Positions 27,020-35,726 of a DNA stretch of 51,147 bases are shown in pieces. Position numbers and translations under genes: made by a program. This DNA comes from an uncultured Bacteroidia bacterium (lineage in GTDB: Bacteria; Bacteroidota; Bacteroidia; Bacteroidales; UBA932), in NCBI GenBank assembly GCA_902797035.1, contig CADBRH010000040.1:1-51147 (forward strand), in the 5' to 3' direction. Positions within the stretch are counted from its first letter, which is position 1. Each line of letters starts with the position of its first letter. The notes under the pieces are model-generated. The model did no database searches and was not told the origin of the DNA. It saw only the letters and a program-made list of their open reading frames with translations.

Positions 27020-30000
27020 ATGAGTGTCATTAGATCCGCGGTGAATAAACCGGTCACGACGGCTTTGGTCTTCCTGGCCTTCGCGATTTTCGGAATATAT
27101 TCATTGATAAATACTTCAGTGGCCCAGTTCCCGGATTTCGACGCGAACGTCGTGCTGGTGATGTCATCCTATCAGGGGGCCAGCGCCTCCGACGTGGAGA
27201 ACAACCTGACGAAGTTGCTGGAGAACACGCTGAACAGCGTGGCCAACCTGAAGAACCTTACCTCCAGGTCGAGGGAGAATGTCTCGATAATAATGCTGGA
27301 GTTCAAGTACGGGACAGACATCGACGACGCGAGCAACGACATAAGGGACAAACTGGACCTGATCAACTCGTCCCTGCCGGACGGCGCCTCCGTTCCGGTT
27401 CTGTTTAAGTTCGGCATGGACGATATGCCGGTCCTGATCCTCTCCGCCACGGCTGACAAGAGCATGGACGGGCTAGACAGGATTCTGGATGACCGGGTTG
27501 TGACCCCTCTAGGCCGCGTGTCCGGAGTCGGTACCGTGTCGGTGGCTGGAGCCCCCGCCAGGGAGATTCACGTCTATTGCGATCCGGCCAGGCTGGAGGC
27601 CTACGGGCTCACTGTCGCGGGAATATCCCAGATTATAGCCGCCGAGAACCGCAACGTGCCTTCAGGAAGCATTGACATCGGCTCTGAGTCGTTCGCCCTC
27701 CGCGTGGAGAAGGAATTCAAGGATCCTTCCGAGCTTCTGGACATAGTGGTCAGCTACCGTGGTGGCCAGGTGGTATACCTCAGGGACGTAGCGCGTGTCG
27801 AGGACGGGCTGGAGGAGAAATCCCAGGAGTCCTACACCAACGGGCGCAGGTCGGCTATGATAGCCATCCAGAAGCAGTCCGGGGCCAATACGGTCAATGT
27901 GGTCAAGGCGGCCAAGCAGAGGATAAAGGAGATCGGGCCGTCCCTGCCTTCCGACATCGAGATCACCGAGGTGGTGGACAGCTCCTCCGAGATCCTCAAT
28001 ACCATAGATTCCCTGAAGGAGACGATACTCATCACCCTGATCGTGGTCATGCTGGTCGTCTTCATTTTCCTGGGCCGCTGGAGGGCCACTTTCATTATCG
28101 TCCTCTCTATCCCCATCGCGCTCCTGGGCTCTCTGGTTTATCTTTTCGCGACAGGCAACACGTTGAACATCATATCGATGTCGGCGTTGTCGATAGCGAT
28201 CGGAATGGTTGTTGACGACGCGATCGTGGTGCTTGAGAATATATCGACACATCTCGAGAGAGGAGAGAAACCCAAGGAGGCCGCGGTGCATGGCACCTCG
28301 GAGGTGGGCATCTCCGTCATCGCCTCCACCCTGACTATGCTCTGCGTGTTCATTCCCCTGACCATGGTCTCGGGAATGGCCGGTCTCATGTTCAAGCAAC
28401 TGGGATGGATAGTGAGCATCATCATGATCATATCGACCACGGCCGCCCTTACGCTGGTGCCTATGCTATGCTCCAGATTCCTCAGGAGCGGTCCCAAGAC
28501 CGGTCGTCTGCACAGGGTGATATTCGACCCGATCGAAAGTTTCCTGACATGGCTCTCGAACGGTTACGCGAAGGTTATCGCATGGTCGGTCTCCCATAGG
28601 GGACTGGTAGTGGGTATCATCCTGGGCTTGTTCATCATCGTCCTGGCTCTCCTCGCGCCGGGGCTCAAGACGGAGTTCTTCCCGTCCATGGACGAGGGCA
28701 GGCTCTCCGTGTCCATCGAGCTTCCGGTGGGAACCGAGCAGAGCGTAACCGGCCGTTTCGCTAAGGATTTCGCGGATCGTATGGAGGCGGAAATACCTGA
28801 GATACAAGTTCTTCAGTACCGCTACGGCCAGGCGAGCTCAGACAACGTGATAGGAAGCTTGCAGAACAACGGCTCGTATGTCATCTCTATGAATGTCAAC
28901 CTTGGATCGATGGAGAAACGCGAGCGTTCCTCGGCAGAGATAGCGGACATCATCAGGAACGACTTGCGGGAATATCCTGAAGTCAAGAAGGCTACTGTGA
29001 CCCAAGGGATGGGAGGAATCGGAGGAGCGTCTTCCCTCAGCCTGGAAATATACGGCTATGATTTCGACGAGACCGAGAGGATAGCCAAGGAGGTCCAGGC
29101 GCGGATGCTCGAGGATCCCTCTTTCACCCAGGTTGTCCTTAGCCGCGATGACTATACTCCTGAGTACCAGGTCGATTTCGACAGGGAGAAACTTGCCCTT
29201 AACGGGCTCAATTCCTCGACCGCCGCGGCGGCTTTCAGCGCGGCCATGAGTGGCTCAGTCAATTCCTTCTACAGGGAGGAGGGAGACGAGTACAACATCA
29301 GGGTCATATTCGACAAGCGTTTCCGCTCAAGCGTGGAAGATATAGGGAATATATTGATTTACACCCCGTTGGGCGGATCGGTGAGGATTAAGGACATAGG
29401 CCGGGTAGTGGAGTCGAAGGTTCCTCCGACCATTGAGAGGAAGAACCGTGAGAGATACATCTCCGTCACCGGAATCGTGTCGAAGGGGAAGGCCTTGAGT
29501 GAGGCCGTGGCCGCCACCCAAAGGATTGTCAAGGCGACGGATATACCTAACAACATATCGACCGAGTTATCCGGAGACTACGAGGACCAGCAAAGCATGT
29601 TCAAAGATCTCCTGATCCTGATCATCCTCATCGTGATCCTGGTCTATATGGTGATGGCTTCCCAGTTCGAGTCTTTCATGGGCCCCCTGGTTATCATGTT
29701 TTCCGTCCCGTTCGCCTTCATTGGAGTGATAATAGGCTTGACAGTTAGCGGATCCGCTCTAGGGATGATGTCCATGGTAGGTATTATTATCCTCCTGGGA
29801 ATAGTAGTGAAGAACGGTATCGTGTTGATTGACTACACCATCCTCATGCGTGAGAGGGGGATGAGCGTCGTGGACGCCTCCGTGACGGCCGCGAGAAGCC
29901 GTCTGCGTCCTATCCTGATGACCACCCTTACCACCGTCCTCGGTATGTTGCCGATGGCATTGGGAAGGGGAGAAGGATCGGAGATGTGGCGAGGTCTCGG

Positions 30001-30115
30001 AGCCACGGTCTGTTGGGGTCTGTCGTTCTCGACCTTGATCACTCTGGTTTTAATCCCCACCGTGTATTGCATATTCGCCACCCGACAGGAAAAGAGAAAG
30101 GCGGCCAAGTCGTAA
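27020..30115 (+). CDS. RND-family efflux transporter (AcrB/HAE1-like)
   Basis: A 1031-residue inner-membrane pump driven by the proton gradient. Twelve membrane segments and two large periplasmic loops are evident. The proton-relay Asp pair lies in TM4 at 399-400 (GMVVDDAIVVLENI), with PIALLGSLVYLFATGN and FSVPFAFIGVIIGL at the conserved positions of the two halves. The paired-Asp motif fits the multidrug (HAE) branch better than the metal (CzcA) branch. The PII-like gene follows by 19 bp. Confidence 0.95.
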   Translation: MSVIRSAVNKPVTTALVFLAFAIFGIYSLINTSVAQFPDFDANVVLVMSSYQGASASDVENNLTKLLENTLNSVANLKNLTSRSRENVSIIMLEFKYGTDIDDASNDIRDKLDLINSSLPDGASVPVLFKFGMDDMPVLILSATADKSMDGLDRILDDRVVTPLGRVSGVGTVSVAGAPAREIHVYCDPARLEAYGLTVAGISQIIAAENRNVPSGSIDIGSESFALRVEKEFKDPSELLDIVVSYRGGQVVYLRDVARVEDGLEEKSQESYTNGRRSAMIAIQKQSGANTVNVVKAAKQRIKEIGPSLPSDIEITEVVDSSSEILNTIDSLKETILITLIVVMLVVFIFLGRWRATFIIVLSIPIALLGSLVYLFATGNTLNIISMSALSIAIGMVVDDAIVVLENISTHLERGEKPKEAAVHGTSEVGISVIASTLTMLCVFIPLTMVSGMAGLMFKQLGWIVSIIMIISTTAALTLVPMLCSRFLRSGPKTGRLHRVIFDPIESFLTWLSNGYAKVIAWSVSHRGLVVGIILGLFIIVLALLAPGLKTEFFPSMDEGRLSVSIELPVGTEQSVTGRFAKDFADRMEAEIPEIQVLQYRYGQASSDNVIGSLQNNGSYVISMNVNLGSMEKRERSSAEIADIIRNDLREYPEVKKATVTQGMGGIGGASSLSLEIYGYDFDETERIAKEVQARMLEDPSFTQVVLSRDDYTPEYQVDFDREKLALNGLNSSTAAAAFSAAMSGSVNSFYREEGDEYNIRVIFDKRFRSSVEDIGNILIYTPLGGSVRIKDIGRVVESKVPPTIERKNRERYISVTGIVSKGKALSEAVAATQRIVKATDIPNNISTELSGDYEDQQSMFKDLLILIILIVILVYMVMASQFESFMGPLVIMFSVPFAFIGVIIGLTVSGSALGMMSMVGIIILLGIVVKNGIVLIDYTILMRERGMSVVDASVTAARSRLRPILMTTLTTVLGMLPMALGRGEGSEMWRGLGATVCWGLSFSTLITLVLIPTVYCIFATRQEKRKAAKS

Positions 30116-30134
30116 ACGATTCAATGACAACGAT

Positions 30135-30431
30135 ATGAAAGCTATATTCATTGCATACAACCAGGCTTACGGAGATGAGATTGTGGAGCTTCTCGAAGAG
30201 ATGGGTCAAAGGGGATTCACCCAATGGACCGAGATTCAGGGCCGCGGCGGCGACCGGGGGGAGCCTCATTACGGCAATCACGCCTGGCCCACCCAGAACC
30301 ATGCGGTCATCACGATAGTCAAGGACGACGGGAAGGCTGAAGAGATAATGGCCGCCTTGAAGGAAAGAGACGGGATGTATCCCGACCTCGGCCTGAGGGC
30401 CTTCCTCTGGACTGTCGACAAGATGGTTTAG
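30135..30431 (+). CDS. PII-like small protein at the end of the RND operon
   Basis: This 98-residue protein has the ferredoxin-like PII pattern: an N-terminal strand (MKAIFIAYNQAY), a helix, a central loop rich in Gly and charge (EIQGRGGDRGEPHYGNHAWP) where PII proteins carry the T-loop, then VITIVKDDGKAEEIMAALKE. It lacks the classical PII signatures around the T-loop tyrosine and is nearer the PII-like proteins found with transporters. Position as the last gene of the efflux operon suggests it senses a ligand or metal and modulates the pump, which is inference. Confidence 0.7.
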   Translation: MKAIFIAYNQAYGDEIVELLEEMGQRGFTQWTEIQGRGGDRGEPHYGNHAWPTQNHAVITIVKDDGKAEEIMAALKERDGMYPDLGLRAFLWTVDKMV

Positions 30432-30434
30432 GGT

Positions 30435-30465
30435 TTTGAAAGACTCGTTGAAATTGTTATATTTG
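30435..30465 (+). promoter_or_regulatory. trxA promoter with both Bacteroidota elements
   Basis: TTTG (30435-30438), a 19-base spacer and TATATTTG (30458-30465) match the Bacteroidota consensus TTTG-N19-21-TAnnTTTG exactly. The ATG of trxA lies 30 bp downstream. This is the best-formed promoter in the window. Confidence 0.85.
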
Positions 30466-30495
30466 TATTTACGCTTAAAATAGTAAAGAATAATC

Positions 30496-30810
30496 ATGGA
30501 AATCACAGCTACCAATGGTAATTTTTCGGAGATTCTCTCCGCGAATAATGTAGTAATGGTCGACTTCTGGGCGACTTGGTGCGGTCCTTGCCGCATGCTT
30601 GGCCCCACTGTGGAGGCGATCGCCGGTGAGTATGACGGCAAAGTGGCCGTAGTAAAGTGCAATGTTGACGACTGCGAGGATATCGCCGTCCAGTATGGTA
30701 TCAGGAATATCCCCACGCTGATCTTCTTCAAGGGTGGTCAGGTGGTTGACAGGCTCGTGGGCAATGTCCCCAAGGCAGAGATCACCGCCAAGTTGGACGC
30801 CCTTCTTTAG
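30496..30810 (+). CDS. trxA: Thioredoxin
   Basis: The 104-residue protein is a standard cytoplasmic thioredoxin with the redox motif WCGPC (Cys29 and Cys32) and the cis-Pro region RNIPTLIFFKGGQ. No signal peptide is present. It follows a consensus promoter and lies 30 bp before a porin-like gene. It may head the long run of genes to trmB, although the porin could have its own promoter. Confidence 0.97.
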   Translation: MEITATNGNFSEILSANNVVMVDFWATWCGPCRMLGPTVEAIAGEYDGKVAVVKCNVDDCEDIAVQYGIRNIPTLIFFKGGQVVDRLVGNVPKAEITAKLDALL

Positions 30811-30840
30811 TCCCATCATTTATTGACAATCATGTAAAAG

Positions 30841-31464
30841 ATGAAAAAGATTATTCTCGCGGCCCTAGCCGCGGCGCTTTCTTTCGGGCTTAATCTCAAC
30901 GCCCAGCACTACAACAACACCAGATTCGGGATAACCGGCGGCTTTACCTCATCGTCCGCCAAGATCAAGGATGTGGATACCAAATCCATCTCCTTGTACA
31001 ACGCCGGATTGGCTGTCGAGATTCCTCTCGGGGCGGGTTTCGCCATTCAGCCAGGCCTTCTGTATCAGGTGAAGGGCATGGCCCTCGACAAGTGGACCGA
31101 CTCGACAGGAAAGCAGATCAATCAGACTTTCGAGACCAAGGTCGGCTATCTTGAGCTCCCTCTGCAGCTCCAGTGGGGCCCTGACCTCTGGCTTTTCCGC
31201 CCGTACGGTTTCGTCGAGCCCTTCGTCGGTTACAAGATCAACGCCGGCAAGAGCGAGTACAGCGAGGAGCTCAGGAAGGTTGAGTACGGCCTTGGCCTGG
31301 GAGCCGGTATCGACATCTGGCACCTCCAGTTCTCCGCCAAGTATTTCTGGAATTTCGGCGGCATCTACAACAGCGACATCGAGAAGACAGGGACCACCAT
31401 CAAGGGCCTGAAAGAAGGGGGCAACTTCAACGGCATAGCCTTCTCGATGGCCGTATTCTTCTAA
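30841..31464 (+). CDS. Outer-membrane beta-barrel protein (porin-like)
   Basis: A 207-residue exported protein with signal peptide MKKIILAALAAALSFGLNLN cut after AQ. The mature part has alternating strands and ends in aromatic FSMAVFF, as in small PorT/OmpW-like eight-stranded barrels of Bacteroidota. Its stop at 31464 lies 11 bp before the LOG gene. Role is unknown; it is probably a structural or minor outer-membrane protein. Confidence 0.8.
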   Translation: MKKIILAALAAALSFGLNLNAQHYNNTRFGITGGFTSSSAKIKDVDTKSISLYNAGLAVEIPLGAGFAIQPGLLYQVKGMALDKWTDSTGKQINQTFETKVGYLELPLQLQWGPDLWLFRPYGFVEPFVGYKINAGKSEYSEELRKVEYGLGLGAGIDIWHLQFSAKYFWNFGGIYNSDIEKTGTTIKGLKEGGNFNGIAFSMAVFF

Positions 31465-31475
31465 TAGTGAGTCAG

Positions 31476-32012
31476 ATGGCCCGGGAACGCGAGATAGTGA
31501 TCTTCTGCTCGGCCAGCGGCGACATTGCCCCGAAGTTCAACCAGGCCGCCAGGGAGGCTACCCGAGCGGCTTGTTCTCTTGGATACACGATCGTGTCCGG
31601 AGGCACTGTCCGCGGCACCATGGGGGTTGTGGCCGACGAGGCGGTGGCATGCGGGGGTCGCCATATCGGCGTCCTTCCCCGTTTCATGAGGGAATACGCC
31701 TATCCCTCCTTGAGCGAGACTGTTTGGACAGACACGATGGCCGCCCGCAAGGAGAAGATGAGGGAAGACACAGTAGCCGCCCTGGCATTACCTGGGGGAA
31801 TCGGCACTCTTGACGAGTTGATCGAGACTCTGACACTCGCTAAACTGAATCTTTACGGCGGGAGGATTCTGGCTTTGAACATAGACGGTTTTTATGACCC
31901 TCTCAAAATCCTGCTGGATCATTATGTGTCCACAGGAATGCTGGACGCCCATTCCAGAGAGTTGATTTCATTTCCTGAGTCGGTAGGGGAACTCGTCAAT
32001 CTTCTGAAATGA
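31476..32012 (+). CDS. LOG family protein (TIGR00730-like)
   Basis: The ATG at 31476 (MAREREIVIFCSAS) was chosen over a GTG at 31467. The 178-residue protein has the Rossmann-like LOG fold with the nucleotide loop SGGTVRGTMGVVADEA and the signature ALPGGIGTLDELIETLT. Related enzymes are cytokinin-type nucleoside 5'-monophosphate phosphoribohydrolases, which release the base from an adenosine monophosphate derivative. The bacterial role is unsettled. It is followed at 13 bp by the polyprenyl synthase. Confidence 0.88.
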   Translation: MAREREIVIFCSASGDIAPKFNQAAREATRAACSLGYTIVSGGTVRGTMGVVADEAVACGGRHIGVLPRFMREYAYPSLSETVWTDTMAARKEKMREDTVAALALPGGIGTLDELIETLTLAKLNLYGGRILALNIDGFYDPLKILLDHYVSTGMLDAHSRELISFPESVGELVNLLK

Positions 32013-32025
32013 CTTGATCATATCG

Positions 32026-33006
32026 ATGCTTAAGCGGATAAAGAGCCTTCTGGGACAGGATTGGATTGACACTATCGGTCTGATCCGATCATCGTTGAAA
32101 AGCGACATAGATTTGTTGGACAACACCAACGCCGCCATTCTTTCCCACGGGGGCAAACAGTTGCGTCCCTTGATGTCTCTTCTCATCGCGAGGGCTTGCC
32201 CGGGAGGGAGGGTCTCCGCCGACAGCATCCGTTTCGCGGCGGCGTCGGAGCTTCTTCACAACGCGACACTCCTTCACGACGATGTGGCGGACAACAGCGC
32301 CGAGAGAAGGGGAGTCCCCACCGTGATGTCCCTTCTGGGCGGGTCCGCGTCAGTTCTGATTGGGGACTTCTGGCTCGTAAAGGCCATGGAGGTCATCCTA
32401 TCCTCACCTGAGCGAGGGGATATGGTGATCCGGATTTTCGCCAAGACTCTGTCCGATCTGGCTGAAGGCGAGATGCTCCAGTTGCAGAAGGCCGCTAGCG
32501 GGGATACCGACGAGGAGGACTATCTCAGGATCATCTACAACAAAACCGCTTCCCTTTTCGAGGCGGCGGGCATCTCGGCCGCGATCTCGGTGGAGGCGAC
32601 CGATCCAGTGAGAGAGGCTGTCAGGGACTATTGCGTGAATCTCGGGATCGCCTTCCAAATCAAGGATGACATGCTTGACTACTCCGGCGGGGACGGATTA
32701 GGGAAACCCGTGGGCGCTGACCTCGAGGAGCAGAAGATTACCCTTCCACTTCTGGGTGCTTTGTCACATGTCAGCGAGGAGGAGGGAGCGAGAATCCGGG
32801 GACTGGTGACGGACATAGGGATTCGTCCCGGGAATAAACTGATTGTAAGGGATTTCGTCTTAAATAACGGTGGCCTTGAGTACTCCGGGGAGAGACTTCA
32901 GGATTATACATCAAAAGCGGTGAGAGCGCTTGACGGGCTTCCCGAATCCGAGGAGAAAGCCTGTCTTGTCGAGATCGCTGGACTAATGGCAGGTAGAGAC
33001 AGATGA
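32026..33006 (+). CDS. Polyprenyl diphosphate synthase
   Basis: A 326-residue all-helical prenyltransferase that builds a trans-polyprenyl chain, most likely the menaquinone side chain. Both Asp-rich motifs are visible: LLHDDVADNSAERRG and FQIKDDMLDYSG, with GGKQLRP at the usual place for the diphosphate-binding region. The start is the ATG at 32026. Its stop overlaps the start of holB by 4 bp. Chain length cannot be read reliably. Confidence 0.93.
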   Translation: MLKRIKSLLGQDWIDTIGLIRSSLKSDIDLLDNTNAAILSHGGKQLRPLMSLLIARACPGGRVSADSIRFAAASELLHNATLLHDDVADNSAERRGVPTVMSLLGGSASVLIGDFWLVKAMEVILSSPERGDMVIRIFAKTLSDLAEGEMLQLQKAASGDTDEEDYLRIIYNKTASLFEAAGISAAISVEATDPVREAVRDYCVNLGIAFQIKDDMLDYSGGDGLGKPVGADLEEQKITLPLLGALSHVSEEEGARIRGLVTDIGIRPGNKLIVRDFVLNNGGLEYSGERLQDYTSKAVRALDGLPESEEKACLVEIAGLMAGRDR

Positions 33007-34097
33007 CGCTTAAAGAGATCATAGGCAACCGGGATGTGGTCTCGGCTTTAGAGGGGATGGTCCGTGAAGGTCGTGTCCCTCACGCCATGATGCTCTATGA
33101 GAACGATGGCTGCGGGGCTATGGCCGTGACTCTGGCTTTCCTTAGCGAGCTTTTCGGGAGCGAGCGCAAAGTCTCCGGACTGATGCACCCTGATGTCCAT
33201 TATGTTTATCCTGTCGCGTCCGGCACAAAAGTGAATGAGAAGGTCGACAAATTGCGCGCGGAGTTGTTCCTGGGTTATTGGCGCGACTTGATGAAAGCCA
33301 ATCCTTACGCACTAGAGCCGGAAATCTGTGAGGCGTTCGGTATCGCCGGGAAGCAGACTGTGATAAACAACGCCGAGGCCAAGGAGATCCTTGAGACTAT
33401 CTACCTGACACCGGTTGAGGGAGGATGGAAGGCGGTTGTGGTATATCTCCCAGAGAAGATGAACGCCTCGGCGGCCAACCGCCTGCTCAAGGCGGTTGAG
33501 GAGCCTCCGGAGAAGACTGTTTTCATCATGATAACTCATGCCCCGGAGAAAGTCCTTCAGACGATTTCCTCAAGGTGCCAGGCCATGAGACTCAATCCGC
33601 TCTCGAGAGAGGAAGTCGCCTTGACGCTGGAGTCCCGTTTCGGCGAATCCGCCACGGACGCTGTATCGGCCGCCCGGTCGGCGGGCGGAAGCGTCGGGGT
33701 GGCGTTACGGTACCTGTCGGGCAAGGAGGAATTCGAAGAGAGTATGGGTATTTTTACCGGTTTAATGGAAGCCGTTGATTCTAAAGACCTTGTCTCGGCC
33801 CTTTCCTTTGCCGATACTTTGGCAGGCCTGGGCTCGAGGGAAAAACAGAAAGCTTTTTGTAAATTCGCGGCCGAGTGCCTTCGGAAGATATTCATGATCC
33901 AGCAGGATCTGCTTCAGATAGCCGGGGTGACTCCGGAAGAGGAGGAAGCTCTGGCCGGGATCGCATCGAGGTGCAAGAAGAGTTTCCCAAGGCAAGCTAT
34001 CCCCTATATAGACAAAGCCGCTCTTATGATAGACAGGAACGTGGCGCAGAGGATAGTCTTCTCCGACCTTGTCGGCAAATTATTTTCAATTTATTGA
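33003..34097 (+). CDS. holB: DNA polymerase III delta' subunit
   Basis: The 364-residue protein has the clamp-loader AAA+ layout: an N-terminal IIGNRDVVSALEGMVREGRV, the YLPEKMNASAANRLLKAVEE stretch and the SSRCQAMRLNPLS sensor/SRC motif that acts on neighbouring ATP sites. The P-loop is degenerate (ENDGCGAMA in place of a GxxGxGK form), which is expected for delta', a subunit that does not hydrolyse ATP. The zinc-binding cysteines of many delta' proteins are absent. It is followed 7 bp later by ricT. Confidence 0.9.
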   Translation: MTLKEIIGNRDVVSALEGMVREGRVPHAMMLYENDGCGAMAVTLAFLSELFGSERKVSGLMHPDVHYVYPVASGTKVNEKVDKLRAELFLGYWRDLMKANPYALEPEICEAFGIAGKQTVINNAEAKEILETIYLTPVEGGWKAVVVYLPEKMNASAANRLLKAVEEPPEKTVFIMITHAPEKVLQTISSRCQAMRLNPLSREEVALTLESRFGESATDAVSAARSAGGSVGVALRYLSGKEEFEESMGIFTGLMEAVDSKDLVSALSFADTLAGLGSREKQKAFCKFAAECLRKIFMIQQDLLQIAGVTPEEEEALAGIASRCKKSFPRQAIPYIDKAALMIDRNVAQRIVFSDLVGKLFSIY

Positions 34098-34104
34098 CGT
34101 TGCG

Positions 34105-35283
34105 ATGGATAATATAGATAACGAGACCATAAAGTTCGATTGCAGCCGCGGTTGCGCCGTCACCCGCGACAGCGAGACCGGGGAGATCGACTGCTCTTAC
34201 CGGCAGGGATGTTGTAAACTGGAGACGTACAACTGGCTCAAAGGAGTGAGCCAGGAGCAGTTCAAGGATTTCTTCGAGGTCAGGTTCAAGAACACCAGGA
34301 AAGGCATCTACGTGAACGCCTCGGGTCAGGGTATAAAGACCGGAGACCTTGTGATTGTGGAGGCGGCCAACGGTCACGACCTCGGCATAGTGACCCTCGA
34401 GGGACCTATTGTGGGGCGTCAAATGAAGTGCAAGGGCATCGATCCCAAAACCACCGAGCTCAGGAAGATTTACCGCAAGGCGAAGCCTTTTGACATAGCC
34501 AAGTGGCAGGAGGCGATAGCGAGAGAGCAAGACACGATGATCCAGGCGCGCAGGATAGCGGCTGAGCTTGGTCTTGACATGAAGATAGGTGATGTCGAGT
34601 TCCAGGGCGACGGTACAAAAGCCATTTTCTATTATATCGCGGACGGACGCGTGGACTTCCGTCAGTTGATTAAGGTTTATGCCGAGGAATTCCGTATCAG
34701 GATCGAGATGAAGCAGATAGGCGCCCGTCAGGAGGCGGGGCTCATCGGAGGTCTGGGAATATGCGGCCGCGAGCTCTGCTGCGCCAATTATGTCACTAAT
34801 TTCCAGTCAATCTCCACGTCCGCGGCCAGGGCTCAGGATTTGTCTTTGAACCCCCAGAAACTGGCCGGCCAGTGCGGCAAACTCAAATGCTGTCTCAATT
34901 ATGAGGTGGCCAATTATCTTGACGCCCAGACCAGGATACCCAAAGTGACCGAGCCGCTTGAGTTCGAGGATGGCCCGGCGTATCTCGTCAAGACAGACAT
35001 CCTGCAGGAGATAATGTATTTCTCGTACGAGAAAGGTTCCCTCACGAACGTTTATCCGTTGGCGGCTAGCGAGGTCAGGGAGATAATCATGATGAACAGG
35101 AACGGTGAGAGACCGGAGTCCCTGAAATTTGAACCTGAGCCTCTCGGTCCCCAGTTTATTTCAGCTGTCGGGGATGACAGCATCACGAGGTTCGATAAAC
35201 CCAAGAAATCTAAGGGTAAAGGTCGTTCCCGCAGGGACAACCGTAACGGGAAAGGACGTCGTACTACAAAGGATAAATCATGA
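34105..35283 (+). CDS. ricT: RicT/PSP1-domain protein
   Basis: A 392-residue protein with the PSP1 C-terminal domain. Cysteine pairs GICGRELCCANY and CGKLKCCLNYE match the RicT Fe-S ligands; an added N-terminal cluster (CSRGC, then CSYRQGCC) is present. The tail after about residue 365 is Lys/Arg-rich. In Bacillus RicT acts with YlbF and YmcA on RNase Y. Those partners are not in this window, and the Bacteroidota role is unknown. The ATG at 34105 was chosen. Overlaps gldH by 4 bp; the ricT-gldH pair is common in Bacteroidota. Confidence 0.9.
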   Translation: MDNIDNETIKFDCSRGCAVTRDSETGEIDCSYRQGCCKLETYNWLKGVSQEQFKDFFEVRFKNTRKGIYVNASGQGIKTGDLVIVEAANGHDLGIVTLEGPIVGRQMKCKGIDPKTTELRKIYRKAKPFDIAKWQEAIAREQDTMIQARRIAAELGLDMKIGDVEFQGDGTKAIFYYIADGRVDFRQLIKVYAEEFRIRIEMKQIGARQEAGLIGGLGICGRELCCANYVTNFQSISTSAARAQDLSLNPQKLAGQCGKLKCCLNYEVANYLDAQTRIPKVTEPLEFEDGPAYLVKTDILQEIMYFSYEKGSLTNVYPLAASEVREIIMMNRNGERPESLKFEPEPLGPQFISAVGDDSITRFDKPKKSKGKGRSRRDNRNGKGRRTTKDKS

Positions 35284-35726
35284 CGGGGATGAGGGGCGGT
35301 TCGCTGATATTTTTCATTCTCATAGCCGCGGCTTGCTCCAGACCATCCTCCCGGGAGTCTTTCGTGGCGAGGGAAAAGGCTGAATACGGAGACACATATT
35401 CTTTTTATCTTGACTTCTCCGATTCAACCGCCTCATATGGCCTGGACTTTTTCACAAGGCTGGAGCGGGGGGCTTTCGAGACTTTCCCTTCCGATGATAT
35501 CGTGTTGGATTTGAGGTGGTTCTCCCCGAACGGATCCATTCTGACCGACACCACTTATGTGAGTTTGTCACACCCGGCTGGATCAGCATACTTCACAAAA
35601 GACTACATTTCTTCCTATCGTCAGGCTCTTTGTCCGCGTGAGTCCGGCGAATGGCGTTTGAAAGCGAAGGTTGTCAACCGCCCTGACGCTGTTCGGGGAG
35701 TTGGAGTGATATTAAGGCAATACTGA
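35280..35726 (+). CDS. gldH: GldH-family gliding-motility lipoprotein
   Basis: This 148-residue lipoprotein has signal residues ending in the lipobox IAAAC (Cys19). The remainder shows the GldH pattern of a single beta-rich domain (LDFSDSTASYGLDFFTRL, DLRWFSPNGSI, GEWRLKAKVV). GldH is needed for gliding in Flavobacterium, yet many non-gliding Bacteroidales keep it. It lies between ricT (ATGA overlap) and trmB (one-base overlap), so the three are translationally coupled. Confidence 0.85.
   Translation: MTGMRGGSLIFFILIAAACSRPSSRESFVAREKAEYGDTYSFYLDFSDSTASYGLDFFTRLERGAFETFPSDDIVLDLRWFSPNGSILTDTTYVSLSHPAGSAYFTKDYISSYRQALCPRESGEWRLKAKVVNRPDAVRGVGVILRQY

Noticed and set aside
33003..34097. Degenerate P-loop of HolB as a sign of a broken gene
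   Set aside because: Delta' subunits commonly lack ATPase activity, and the rest of the protein, including the SRC motif, is intact.
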